From UBA7236 sp964463165 (GTDB lineage: Bacteria > Bacteroidota > Bacteroidia > Chitinophagales > BACL12), in contig CAYXBK010000004.1 of assembly GCA_964463165.1 (NCBI GenBank), positions 177,474-241,473 of the forward strand: a stretch of 64,000 bases of DNA. The letters run 5' to 3'. The notes under the pieces are model-generated. The model saw only the letters and a program-made list of their open reading frames with translations. It ran no database searches and was not told where the DNA came from. The position numbers and the translations under genes were made by a program. Below are positions 8,242 through 17,101 of this stretch, piece by piece (position 1 is the stretch's first letter; every line of letters starts with the position of its first letter).

Positions 8242-9612
8242 ATGAAGCGCATAAGAATTTTTCTCTTACCCTTAATTCTGTTCAGCACTCAATTTATTGA
8301 TCCGAATTCCGTTAACGCACAGCAATACGGCGAGCCATTCGAAGGAATTGACCAGACATGGCAAAATGGAAGCGACCGGCGTGATTCGTCTGTGTTTAAC
8401 AAGATGCAATTTTTTACCCCTTCGATACTGATCGATGTGAATTATACACATTCATTCAATAATCCGAATGATAATACGGTTGTCGGATCAACAGCGCTTG
8501 CAAGAAACAATGAAATTGAACTTTCTGCTTTGCATTTTGGCGGCGATATGAATTACCTGGGTGCACGGGCGAGATTTATGACGCAATTTGGAACACGCTC
8601 CGTAATTGTTCCGAGAAATGATTTAAGTCCGTATCGCGGACAATATCAACTTGCAAATGTATATCGTTACCTAAGCGAAGCATACGTTGGCTATCACTTC
8701 AAAAAATGGTACGGTATAAATGCAGACGCGGGAATGTTTATGTCATATATCGGTTTAAATTCATATTATCAGGCTGAAAACTGGGAGTACCAGGCATCTT
8801 TCACCTCCGATAATACACCCTGGTTTTTCAACGGGGTTCGTGTACAAATCTATCCGGCTAAATATCTGAAGATTGAACCGTGGATAATCAATGGCTGGCA
8901 GAGTTACGGAAAATTTAATGCAATGCCGGGTATCGGAGGAAATATCACGTGGATGCCAAATTCCGATTTTAAAATTTTAACCAATAATTATTTCGGAACA
9001 GACGCAGCTGGCATTCCGGAAAGAAAACGCTTTCATTCCGACAACAGTATTTTATTCCGCTATTTTAATGATCCTGCATCAAGCCAAATTAATAAAGCAG
9101 CATTTTCATTAACAGGTGATATTGGTTTTGAAAAAGGCGGAGGCGTGAATGGATTTAATTCGAATGATTCAACAAAACCTGCACAGTATTTTATGAGTGT
9201 GATGTTTTACAACAGAGTCTGGTTCGGTAAAAATAAATTTGCGTGGACAATAGGCGGCGGATTTATGACAAATCCCGGCCGATATTTGGTTTTATATCCT
9301 ACCGGAGAGGCAAGCCCATTGCCTGATCCAAATAATCCAACACAAACAGAGGGCGCATTTCCTTTCAGCGCAAATCCGGGTGATGAATTTAAAGGCTGGG
9401 ATATATCGGCAAATTTGGACTGGATGCCGAATCAAAGTATAACATGCAGGATCGAATTTGTGCATCGGGCATCAAATGTTCCGTATTTTGCCGGTGCGGG
9501 AGGCGTAACCTCACAAACGGGCTATTCTACTGCCGTTTTAGATCCGGCATGGCGTCCCGATCTTGTAAAAAATGAAAGCAGGGTAATCGGCGCTGTTTTA
9601 TTTCGGTTGTAA
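8242..9612 (+). CDS. outer-membrane beta-barrel porin (OmpL/bbp2-like)
   Basis: A 456-residue outer-membrane protein. A signal peptide is seen (lysine/arginine start, hydrophobic FLLPLILFSTQF, cleavage probably after NAQQ or VNA). The rest is rich in alternating aromatic strands typical of a beta-barrel, with landmarks YHFKKWYGINADAGMFMSYIG, NAMPGIGGNITWMPN, and a final phenylalanine-containing strand VIGAVLFRL. The pattern fits the beta-barrel porin-2 (OmpL-like) family common in Bacteroidota, where it forms a passive pore; ligand specificity is unknown. It is preceded by 250 bases without genes, so it likely has its own promoter. Confidence 0.75.
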   Translation: MKRIRIFLLPLILFSTQFIDPNSVNAQQYGEPFEGIDQTWQNGSDRRDSSVFNKMQFFTPSILIDVNYTHSFNNPNDNTVVGSTALARNNEIELSALHFGGDMNYLGARARFMTQFGTRSVIVPRNDLSPYRGQYQLANVYRYLSEAYVGYHFKKWYGINADAGMFMSYIGLNSYYQAENWEYQASFTSDNTPWFFNGVRVQIYPAKYLKIEPWIINGWQSYGKFNAMPGIGGNITWMPNSDFKILTNNYFGTDAAGIPERKRFHSDNSILFRYFNDPASSQINKAAFSLTGDIGFEKGGGVNGFNSNDSTKPAQYFMSVMFYNRVWFGKNKFAWTIGGGFMTNPGRYLVLYPTGEASPLPDPNNPTQTEGAFPFSANPGDEFKGWDISANLDWMPNQSITCRIEFVHRASNVPYFAGAGGVTSQTGYSTAVLDPAWRPDLVKNESRVIGAVLFRL

Positions 9613-9702
9613 TAATTGCTTGTGAGATTTAGAAAATATTAAATCAAAATTTGATGCACGAGCAATAAATATTTACATCTTCGTAAATTGCGCATTGTTG
9701 CC

Positions 9703-10164
9703 ATGAACCATAAAGAAGATAAACCTTTATTCTTTTCAAAACCTACTCCGTGGTATTATGCACTTGCTCTATTTTTCCCAATTATGTTTTTTCTTGTTGA
9801 CGATTCAGGTGAAATATTTAAAGATTGGAATTTTAGAAATTTCAACTGGATTTTGAAAGTATGCGGAATTATTATCTTTTTCTGTGTCCCGGTATTATTG
9901 ATTCTGTTGAGAAGAGAAATTAAATTATTTGAAGACCGCATTGAAATAAATCAACCCGCAATTAAACAACAGAAAGTATATTATTTGCAAAATTTGGTTT
10001 ACTGGCAAATTGTAAAAATACATGCATTCCGATCCGGTTCTCAAACCAATTTGACAATAAAATTTAATAATAAAAGACTTGATTTCAATAAGATTGAATT
10101 GACCGCATTTGAGAAATTAAAACATATTTTAGAAACGAATTATGGTGAAATGCAACGTAAATGA
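9703..10164 (+). CDS. small membrane protein with a PH-like C-terminal region
   Basis: A 153-residue protein with two hydrophobic segments at about residues 19-35 (YYALALFFPIMFFLV) and 50-68 (WILKVCGIIIFFCVPVLLI), then a soluble C-terminal part that opens with LFEDRIEINQPAI. That opening resembles bacterial PH-like (DUF304-type) domains, but the match is by eye only. The ATG at 9703 is preferred over an in-frame TTG at 9688. It sits between the porin and prfB and shows no operon signal. Confidence 0.5.
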   Translation: MNHKEDKPLFFSKPTPWYYALALFFPIMFFLVDDSGEIFKDWNFRNFNWILKVCGIIIFFCVPVLLILLRREIKLFEDRIEINQPAIKQQKVYYLQNLVYWQIVKIHAFRSGSQTNLTIKFNNKRLDFNKIELTAFEKLKHILETNYGEMQRK

Positions 10165-10228
10165 ATATCTCACAATGTCTGCCTGTTTAAAAAATCTTTT
10201 TCACGAATTATCCGATTCAAACCTCAAA

Positions 10229-10261
10229 TTTGCTAATCTCCCTCTCCCCTCATTACATTTG
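10229..10261 (+). promoter_or_regulatory. putative Bacteroidota-type promoter of prfB
   Basis: TTTG at 10229-10232 and TACATTTG at 10254-10261 are separated by 21 bases, fitting the Bacteroidota -33/-7 pattern (TTTG, 19-21 bases, TAnnTTTG). The prfB ATG lies 8 bases downstream, so the transcript would be nearly leaderless. Confidence 0.45.
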
Positions 10262-10269
10262 CACCCGCT

Positions 10270-11347
10270 ATGACATCAGAACATTTAAATGATTTAAGAG
10301 ACAAATTATTAGTCTTGAGGAGGTTTCTTTAACTTCGATGACAGGGTTACGGAAGTAAGAGAAGACGAGCAGATCACTCACCAGCAGGGGTTTTGGGACG
10401 ATCCGAAAAATGCGGAAGTTGTTTTAAAAAGAATCAAAACAAATAATCTTTGGATCAATGCATACGAACATGCGGCAGCATCGGTTGATGATCTTGGTGT
10501 GTTGTATGAATTTTATCAGGCCAATGAAGCAACTGAAGAAGAACTGGATGCAGCATATAAAAAAACCGTTGAGGTAATTGATGAACTTGAGTTTAAATCT
10601 ACTTTAAATGAGCCGGAAGACCCGCTTCCTGCCATTCTCACAATTAATGCAGGTGCGGGGGGCACCGAAAGTTGCGATTGGGCCAGCATGCTTTATCGCA
10701 TGTATAATATGTGGGCGACAAAAAACGGATTTAAAGTAACCGAACTCGATTATCAGGCGGGTGATGTAGCGGGAATTAAATCCGCTTCGCTCGAAATAGA
10801 AGGTGAATTTGCCTATGGTTTATTAAAAGGTGAAAATGGCGTGCATCGTTTGGTGCGCATCTCCCCTTTTGATGCAAATGCAAAACGCCATACAAGTTTT
10901 GCGAGTATTTATGTCTCTCCATTAATTGATGATACTATTGAAATTAAAATTGCTCCAAGTGAATTAAGCTGGGATACTTTCCGAAGCGGCGGTGCAGGCG
11001 GACAAAATGTAAACAAAGTGGAAACCGCAGTGCGTGTTACACATTTACCCACCGGAATTGTTGTTGCCTGCCAGGTAAACCGAACACAGGGATTAAATCG
11101 TGAAATGGCTCTCCAAATGCTGCGCAGTAAATTATATGATCTTGAAATGCAAAAAAGAAATGCAGCAAAAGCATTGATCGAAGGCAGCAAGAAAAAAATT
11201 GAATGGGGCTCGCAAATCAGAAATTATGTTTTGCATCCGTATAAATTAGTGAAAGATGCACGCACCGGATATGAAACGGGAAATGCAGAAGCAGTTTTAA
11301 ACGGCGGACTGGATGAATTTATTAAAGCATATCTGTTGATGGAATGA
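10270..11347 (+). CDS. prfB: peptide chain release factor 2, programmed +1 frameshift
   Basis: Release factor 2, which reads UAA and UGA and triggers peptide release. The product is 358 residues after a +1 shift: codons 1-20 lie in 10270-10329, the base at 10330 is skipped and reading resumes at 10331. Seen: the stop-codon tripeptide SPF at residues 198-200 and the GGQ motif at 243-245 within SGGAGGQNVNK. The sequence LRRFL-NFDD across the shift matches the usual LRGYL-DYD junction of E. coli RF2. The in-frame stop at the shift is UAA, not UGA as in E. coli. The downstream frame alone would lack the first 20 residues, so the frameshift is needed for the full protein. Confidence 0.93.
10318..10333 (+). 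promoter_or_regulatory. prfB +1 frameshift signal with UAA stop
   Basis: A Shine-Dalgarno-like AGGAGG at 10318-10323, three bases of spacing, a slippery CTT codon at 10327-10329, then the in-frame stop TAA at 10330-10332 followed by C. Spacing and slippery codon equal those of the E. coli RF2 signal; the stop codon differs, UAA being readable by both RF1 and RF2. Confidence 0.88.
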
Positions 11348-11504
11348 TCTTGAATCGGGAGTCAGGAATCAAGAGTCAGGATAGTTACGACAGGGGATAA
11401 GTTTTTTCGTGATTGCGAATTTCGAATTGAGCAAAATTGCGAATTGAAGGCCATAATTATTAAGAAAGCCTAGAACTAACAATGGAAATTTCCCTTCTTA
11501 AGGA
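11348..11504. repeat. intergenic region with 'attgcgaatttcgaattg' dispersed repeat
   Basis: Bases 11411-11447 contain two close copies of an attgcgaatttcgaattg-like word. The same word is found twice at 23259-23296 downstream of the PspC gene, so it is a dispersed short repeat of this genome. No gene or RNA is recognised here. Confidence 0.45.
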
Positions 11505-12053
11505 ATGAAAAGAAGAATCATTTTAAAATTGATTTCAGTTTTATTTGTTCTCAGTTCATGTAAACCCCATAAAGTAACTGAAGTTTCATTTAAGAATTCA
11601 TACGATACAATTAATGTGGTATTCCAACGTTTTTTCATTTCGGGATATTCAGATTTGTACCCGACAAGGTTAAAACTCGAGAAATCCATAACTGCCGATA
11701 CAATTTTCTATTATTACTATTCAACATCAGATACTTTATCCCGCATGCATTTTCAATTGTCAAACGTAGGATTAGCTATCGGAGGAATTCCAGGTTACGA
11801 TCTCATTGACTCCTTTAATCTAAGCATAAATAAAACTAAAACCATTCTTTATAAATATGATTTTAGAGATCCAGATATCGACGGCGCTACATTTTTATTG
11901 TTAAATCGAGAATTTGGTTTAATAGGAATCTCATCATATTCATGGGGAAATGGGTTGATTCTGGACAATTATAATGGTCAGAAAATAGATACTTCGACAA
12001 TAAACTATTTACTTGATTATAACAACCATATATTCAGACGCGAGAAGAATTGA
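11505..12053 (+). CDS. hypothetical lipoprotein
   Basis: A 182-residue protein with a lipoprotein signal: MKRRIILKLISVLFVLSSC, where the cysteine at residue 19 would be lipidated after cleavage. The mature part has alternating short strands and no recognised domain. It is predicted to be anchored in the periplasmic leaflet or outer membrane. It is flanked by non-coding repeats on both sides and has no obvious partner. Confidence 0.6.
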   Translation: MKRRIILKLISVLFVLSSCKPHKVTEVSFKNSYDTINVVFQRFFISGYSDLYPTRLKLEKSITADTIFYYYYSTSDTLSRMHFQLSNVGLAIGGIPGYDLIDSFNLSINKTKTILYKYDFRDPDIDGATFLLLNREFGLIGISSYSWGNGLILDNYNGQKIDTSTINYLLDYNNHIFRREKN

Positions 12054-12318
12054 GTTGAGATATCTACCTTCTACTTTATTAGCGAAAGAAGAGGATCATT
12101 TAATTCTAAAAAGTACCGATGAGTGAAGGCTGCGACTGTCAACTATTTTTAATTTCGTGGTTCGACAGGCTCACCATGACAAATCGTTGGGAGGTTGTTG
12201 CAACATAGCCGGGATACATCCCCGCACGAATTATCAACCTGAGCCATCTTTTTACAAAAAAGTATTGATGAGTGAAAGACTGCCGACTGTGGACTGACGA
12301 CCGTGGCCTGATAAAAAA
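12054..12318. repeat. intergenic region with REP-like half element
   Basis: At 12159-12180 lies ggttcgacaggctcaccatg, the right half of the palindromic element found complete at 23347-23443. At 12279-12310 are gactgccgactgtggactga-type words that recur at 13385-13470 and 23752-23785. These are dispersed repeats; no gene is supported. Confidence 0.5.
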
Positions 12319-13200
12319 CTACTCTTCCAGCAAAGCATCTAATTTACTTAGATCATCCACTTTGTATTGATCTTCGGGTTTAGAATATAATTTCGATAAA
12401 TACTGAATATATTCTTTCACAACCGCTTTATTCGAAGAAGGCAAATAAAATTCCGGCTGTGGTTCGATATCGAGTTTGCGGACATACAGATCAATTTCAC
12501 GATCTGAAAATACGAGTCCTTTATTGTAAGGGTTGATATAAAATAAAATATCGGCACGTAATTCTTCGCTGTCTGTAAAATCATTAATAAAATCTCTTGT
12601 GCGTGCAAGTATAAAATGTGTGTGCAGGCGTACACCATAAACGGATAATTCCAATTGCTGGCAAAGAATTAAATACAGCAAACCGATCGCAAAATGATTG
12701 CCTTTATTTGAATCAAGCAAATTATTGAAATAACAGTAACGCAATTCATCATCATTGTTCTGCAATCCGAGGAATTGATATTGTGAAAATATCACCTGAT
12801 TAAAAACATTTATTTGCTCAAGAGGTGTGAGATAATTATTCAAACCGATCCAGATGTCTTTCCGGATGCGTGTAATTGTTTTGATGATATGCTCTTCATC
12901 CAGGTCGGGATATTGATGCCGTGTGACAATTAATATTCCTTTCAGCAAATCATCACTTCCATGAGCCGCCCAGTTTTCGAGGTCTTTTACAACAAGATCA
13001 AACTGAATTTTATGAATAATATCTTCAATCCGCTCCACCATCACCGGCCCGCTGGCATAAGTATAAGCATCTTCCAGTTTTTCAATTACCGCCGGCCCAA
13101 GTTCCAGCAATTTATTCGTCACATGATCAAACACCTCCGGATCATTGTCGTCCAGCAATTCGATCAGTGCTTTTATTTCGTTGTCTTGCAAGGTGCTCAA
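12319..13200 (-). CDS. SirB1/transglutaminase-like (core2) family protein
   Basis: A 293-residue cytosolic protein. The N-terminal 60 residues read like an armadillo/HEAT-type helix pair (IKALIELLDDNDPEVFDHV). Residues about 165-200 carry the SirB1-type pattern GNHFAIGLLYLILCQQLELS followed by GVRLHTHFILAR, which matches the transglutaminase-like superfamily core2. The usual catalytic Cys position is not clear, as in many SirB1 proteins. The family role is unknown. The gene lies alone, upstream on the minus strand of a repeat-rich spacer and downstream of topA on the same strand, so the two may share direction of transcription but not an operon. Confidence 0.65.
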   Translation of the reverse strand: MSTLQDNEIKALIELLDDNDPEVFDHVTNKLLELGPAVIEKLEDAYTYASGPVMVERIEDIIHKIQFDLVVKDLENWAAHGSDDLLKGILIVTRHQYPDLDEEHIIKTITRIRKDIWIGLNNYLTPLEQINVFNQVIFSQYQFLGLQNNDDELRYCYFNNLLDSNKGNHFAIGLLYLILCQQLELSVYGVRLHTHFILARTRDFINDFTDSEELRADILFYINPYNKGLVFSDREIDLYVRKLDIEPQPEFYLPSSNKAVVKEYIQYLSKLYSKPEDQYKVDDLSKLDALLEE

Positions 13201-13475
13201 GTATTTACGTGTTCGCGTGTTAATGTGTTCGTGTGCTCATGTCGTTTGCGTGTGATTTTGTTCTGAGTTCTGAGTTCTGAGTTCAGAGTTCTGGGTTCTG
13301 AGTTCTGGGTTCTGAGTTCTGAGCCTGCCTGCCCGGCACAGCCTTGAGTGTCGGCAGGCGGGTTGCTGCGCCAGCTACTTATGCGTCAGCCGACTGCCGA
13401 CTGAAGACCGTGGACTGCCGACTGTTTTCCTGCGTTAGCCGGACTGCCGACTGAGGACGGAAGACTGCCGACTTC
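13201..13475. repeat. repeat-rich intergenic spacer with tandem 'gagttct' units
   Basis: From 13259 to 13323 a seven-base unit (ttctgag, with ttctggg variants) is repeated about nine times. Next, 13325-13362 holds an inverted repeat built on gcctgcc/ggcaggc. From 13383 to 13472 ggactgccgactg-type words recur. Such spacers are also found at 12.1-12.3 kb and 23.3-23.8 kb. No coding sequence is supported. Confidence 0.6.
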
Positions 13476-15848
13476 TCATTTTTTCGCTTTCGTAAACCGC
13501 CTCTTCCCTTTCACACTCGGTTCGGTATTCGCAACAATGGATAAAATATCTTCCAGTGTTAGATCAGCCGCAACTTTATCTTTCGGAATTTTATAATTTG
13601 ATTTTCCTTTTTTGATATAAGCCCCGTATAAACCATTTAATACCTGAATTTCATGCTCGGGAAATTCCATGATCAATTTATTCTGATCCTTTATATCTTT
13701 TTCCGTAATAATATTTATTGCTTCTTCAAGAGTAAGCAAAGCAGCCTCTGTTCCTTTCGGCAGGGAATAAAACTTTCCGTTGTTTTTTACATAAGGGCCA
13801 AATCGTCCGATACCAACAATTACATCTGTGTCGCGATAATCACCTATCTTTTTTGGAAGCTCAAATAATTTCAAAGCATCTTCCAACGTGAGATCTGCAA
13901 TATTCTGTGTTTTTAATAAGCCTGCGAATTTCGGTTTTTTTGCATCCGGGTTTTTCTTTGCTTCTTTCGGATCGAGCGTCTCTCCCATCACCACCATCGG
14001 ACCGTATTTTCCCATCAATACTTTAATCGGTTCACCTGTAGTCGGATGCACACCTAATATTCTTTCACCAGTAACTTTTTGCGCAGTTTCTTTTGTCTGC
14101 AACAGCAATTTATGAAACGGCTGATAAAAATCGTCGATCATTTTCGGCCATTTGATTTTGCCGATTGCAATTTCATCAAATTGTTCTTCCACGCTGGCCG
14201 TGAAATTATAATCGAGAATCTGTGGAAAATGTAATGTGAGAAATTGTGAAACTAAAATTCCCAAATCAGTAGGAAATAATTTCATCCGCTCCGCACCGAA
14301 ATTTTCTTTTAAAATTTTTCTGGAAACCTGCTGAGGTTTTTCATCTGCTTTTAATTCAAATTGCACAACCTGGCGTTCAACACCTTCCTTATCTTTTTTC
14401 TCCACATAACCTCTTTTCTGCACCGTTGAAATTGTCGGCGCATAAGTAGAAGGACGGCCGATGCCGAGTTCTTCTAATTTCTTTACAAGACTTGCTTCTG
14501 TATATCGTGCAGATGGTTTTGAAAAACGCTGCGTGGCAAACATATCTATCAACAATAAATCCTGACCCACTTTTAAAGGCGGCAATAAAGTGGCGTCTTC
14601 ATCTTTTTCATCTTCCAGGGCTTCGGTATATAATTTTAAAAACCCGTCGAAAATAATTACTTCGCCTTTTGAAATTAATTTTTCTTTTCTTGTGGAGATA
14701 TTAATATCAACTATTGTTTTCTCCAATTCTGCATCTGCCATTTGTGATGCCATTGTGCGCTTCCAGATTAATTTATATAAGCGGGCCTCATCATAATCCA
14801 CTTTCACTTCTTCCGCACTCATTTCAGTCGGGCGAATTGCTTCGTGGGCTTCCTGTGCACCGCTTGATTTTGTTTTAAACTGACGGCGCTTTGCATATTT
14901 ATTTCCGAAACGTGAATTGATTTCTTTTTCCAAACCTTCCAATGCCTGCTCACTTAAATTCACCGAGTCGGTACGCATATATGTAATATGCCCTTCTTCA
15001 TATAATTTTTGTGCGATGAGCATTGTTTTCGAAACTGAAAATCCAAGTTTGGTACTTGCTTCCTGTTGTAAGGTAGATGTTGTAAATGGAGCAGACGGAG
15101 TACGCTTTGCAGGTTTAACCGTGATATTATCCACTTTAAAATCCGCTCCGATACAACTCGTTAAAAAATCACCGGCATTTTCTTCTTTATCAAATTTTTC
15201 AGATAATTCTGCTTTGAGATTATATTTTTTACCTGCATCATCTTTTACAATAAAATTCGCAGTTACCCGAAAGGAAGAAACAGGTTTGAAATCATGAATT
15301 TCAGATTCACGTTCTACAATTAATCGCACCGCAACACTTTGCACACGTCCTGCGGAAAGTGAAGTGGAGAGGTTCATTTTTCTCCATAACAATGGAGATA
15401 ATTCAAATCCAACAATTCTGTCGAGCACTCGCCTCGCCTGTTGTGCATTCACTAAATTGAGATCAATATTTCGCGGATGTTCAACAGCATTCTGAATTGC
15501 CTTTTTTGTGATCTCATGAAATACAATTCGTTTTGCTTCTTTCGGATCAAGGCCAAGCACTTCGCACAAATGCCATGAAATTGCTTCTCCTTCACGGTCC
15601 TCATCCGTCGCCAACCAGACTTCATCGGCATCTTTTGCTATTTTTTTTAATTCTTTTACGAGTGCTTCTTTATCGGCGGGTACTATATATTTTGGTTTAT
15701 AATTATTTTCCATATCGATCCCGAAATTCTTTTTTTCAAGATCTCTGATATGTCCATAACACGATTTAACAAGAAAGTCTTTTCCGAGGAATTTCTCAAT
15801 TGTTTTTGCCTTTGCAGGGCTCTCTACGATCATTAAATTTTTTGCCAT
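13476..15848 (-). CDS. topA: DNA topoisomerase I
   Basis: A 790-residue type IA topoisomerase that relaxes negative supercoils. Seen: the TOPRIM domain opening MIVESPAKAKTIEKFLG, the acidic triad DEDREGEAI at about residues 82-90, the active-site tyrosine Y290 in HITYMRTDSVNLS, and the LSAGRVQSVAVRLI motif. In place of zinc fingers the C-terminus has repeats of the topoisomerase C-terminal type (GRFGPYVKNNGKFYSLP and GLYGAYIKKGKSNYKIP). The start at 15848 is preceded by GGAG at good distance; an upstream in-frame extension to 15944 is rejected. The gene is divergent from mrp, with 140 bases between starts. Confidence 0.95.
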   Translation of the reverse strand: MAKNLMIVESPAKAKTIEKFLGKDFLVKSCYGHIRDLEKKNFGIDMENNYKPKYIVPADKEALVKELKKIAKDADEVWLATDEDREGEAISWHLCEVLGLDPKEAKRIVFHEITKKAIQNAVEHPRNIDLNLVNAQQARRVLDRIVGFELSPLLWRKMNLSTSLSAGRVQSVAVRLIVERESEIHDFKPVSSFRVTANFIVKDDAGKKYNLKAELSEKFDKEENAGDFLTSCIGADFKVDNITVKPAKRTPSAPFTTSTLQQEASTKLGFSVSKTMLIAQKLYEEGHITYMRTDSVNLSEQALEGLEKEINSRFGNKYAKRRQFKTKSSGAQEAHEAIRPTEMSAEEVKVDYDEARLYKLIWKRTMASQMADAELEKTIVDINISTRKEKLISKGEVIIFDGFLKLYTEALEDEKDEDATLLPPLKVGQDLLLIDMFATQRFSKPSARYTEASLVKKLEELGIGRPSTYAPTISTVQKRGYVEKKDKEGVERQVVQFELKADEKPQQVSRKILKENFGAERMKLFPTDLGILVSQFLTLHFPQILDYNFTASVEEQFDEIAIGKIKWPKMIDDFYQPFHKLLLQTKETAQKVTGERILGVHPTTGEPIKVLMGKYGPMVVMGETLDPKEAKKNPDAKKPKFAGLLKTQNIADLTLEDALKLFELPKKIGDYRDTDVIVGIGRFGPYVKNNGKFYSLPKGTEAALLTLEEAINIITEKDIKDQNKLIMEFPEHEIQVLNGLYGAYIKKGKSNYKIPKDKVAADLTLEDILSIVANTEPSVKGKRRFTKAKK

Positions 15849-15988
15849 CTTTTCTCCGGGTGTGGGTGCAAAGTTAATTTTTGTGCGAAAATGCAAGATT
15901 CTCAGCAGACTTTTTAATACAGTTATACAAACTTGTCGCGGCAATGTTTTGTTCTCATCGCATTAACTTTGTTTCGAAAATCACTGAA

Positions 15989-17089
15989 ATGGCATTTACT
16001 GAAACTGATATTTTAAAGGCATTGAGCAATGTCGACGATCCGGATCTGAACAAGGATATTGTGAGTTTAGGTATGGTGAAGGAGTTGAAAGTAGATGGCA
16101 AAAAAGTGTCGTTTACCGTTGAACTCACCACACCTGCCTGCCCCATGAAGGAAGAGATCAAACATGCATGCCTCACAGCGGTGAAACATCTGGTAGACAA
16201 GGAAGCAGAGGTTGAAATCACGATGGGATCGAGGGTTACAACGAGACGAAATGCGGATGAATTATTGCTACCCGGCGTCAAAAATATTATTGCGGTTTGT
16301 TCTGGAAAAGGCGGCGTTGGAAAATCAACAGTTTCGGTGAATCTCGCATTGGGTTTAGCGAAGTCGGGGGCAAAAGTCGGGATCATGGATGCAGATATTT
16401 ACGGGCCTTCTATTCCGATCATGTTCGGGCTCAAAGGTGCAATGCCGAAAATTGTGGAAAAAAATGGCAAGCCGATGATGATCCCGATCGAAAAATTTGG
16501 TTTGAAGATCCTTTCGATCGGCTTTTTAGTGGAAGATGCACAGGCGGTTGTCTGGCGTGGCCCGATGGTAAGCTCGGCATTAAGGCAATTTGTAACCGAT
16601 TGTATTTGGGGAGATTTGGACTATCTCGTGATCGATCTGCCACCGGGAACGGGAGATATTCATCTTACTTTGGTGCAGACAGTTCCGGTAACGGGAGCAA
16701 TTCTGGTAACAACGCCGCAGGAAGTTGCGCTGGCGGATGCGAGAAAAGCAGCCGGTATGTTTAAGATTTCAAATATTAATGTGCCGATCATCGGTGTTGT
16801 AGAGAATATGGCCTGGTTCACACCGGCAGAATTACCTCAAAATAAATATTTCATTTTCGGAAAAGGCGGTGGGAAAAAGCTTGCCGATGAACTCGGCGTT
16901 GAATTACTCGGGCAAATTCCATTGGTGCAGGAAATTCGGGAAGGCGGCGATGAAGGCAGCCCTGTGATTTTGCGGGATAATGAAATTACTGCCGCAGCAT
17001 TCGACGATCTTGTAAATAATACAGCAAGATTTATTTCAATCAGAAATGAGCAATTATCGCCAACGAAAGTGGTGGAGATTGTGCGGTGA
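15989..17089 (+). CDS. mrp: Mrp/ApbC family iron-sulfur carrier ATPase
   Basis: A 366-residue P-loop ATPase of the Mrp/NBP35 family, which carries and delivers iron-sulfur clusters. Residues 1-80 form a MIP18/DUF59 domain (DPDLNKDIVSLGMVKEL), and the deviant Walker A KGGVGKST lies at 107-114, followed by MDADIYGPSIP and DLPPGTGDIHLT. The C-terminal CxxC that binds the bridging cluster in E. coli ApbC is not seen; the site reads ENMAWFTPAELPQNKYF. The ATG at 15989 puts the DUF59 domain at the N-terminus, so longer in-frame starts are not needed. A NifU-like gene, its frequent neighbour, lies 3.5 kb downstream beyond an inverted T9SS gene. Confidence 0.9.
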   Translation: MAFTETDILKALSNVDDPDLNKDIVSLGMVKELKVDGKKVSFTVELTTPACPMKEEIKHACLTAVKHLVDKEAEVEITMGSRVTTRRNADELLLPGVKNIIAVCSGKGGVGKSTVSVNLALGLAKSGAKVGIMDADIYGPSIPIMFGLKGAMPKIVEKNGKPMMIPIEKFGLKILSIGFLVEDAQAVVWRGPMVSSALRQFVTDCIWGDLDYLVIDLPPGTGDIHLTLVQTVPVTGAILVTTPQEVALADARKAAGMFKISNINVPIIGVVENMAWFTPAELPQNKYFIFGKGGGKKLADELGVELLGQIPLVQEIREGGDEGSPVILRDNEITAAAFDDLVNNTARFISIRNEQLSPTKVVEIVR

Positions 17090-17101
17090 TGAAATTAAAT
17101 T

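Noticed and set aside
13259..13323. CRISPR or microsatellite-coded protein
   Set aside because: A seven-base tandem repeat only; no open frame of interest crosses it.
15849..15944. In-frame extension upstream of topA
   Set aside because: The TOPRIM domain starts right after the ATG at 15848, which has GGAG before it.
15881..15988. In-frame extension upstream of mrp
   Set aside because: It overlaps the topA upstream region and reads a low-complexity sequence; the DUF59 domain begins at the ATG at 15989.
16297..16764. Long open frame within mrp
   Set aside because: It lies fully inside mrp in another frame and its product has no recognisable pattern.
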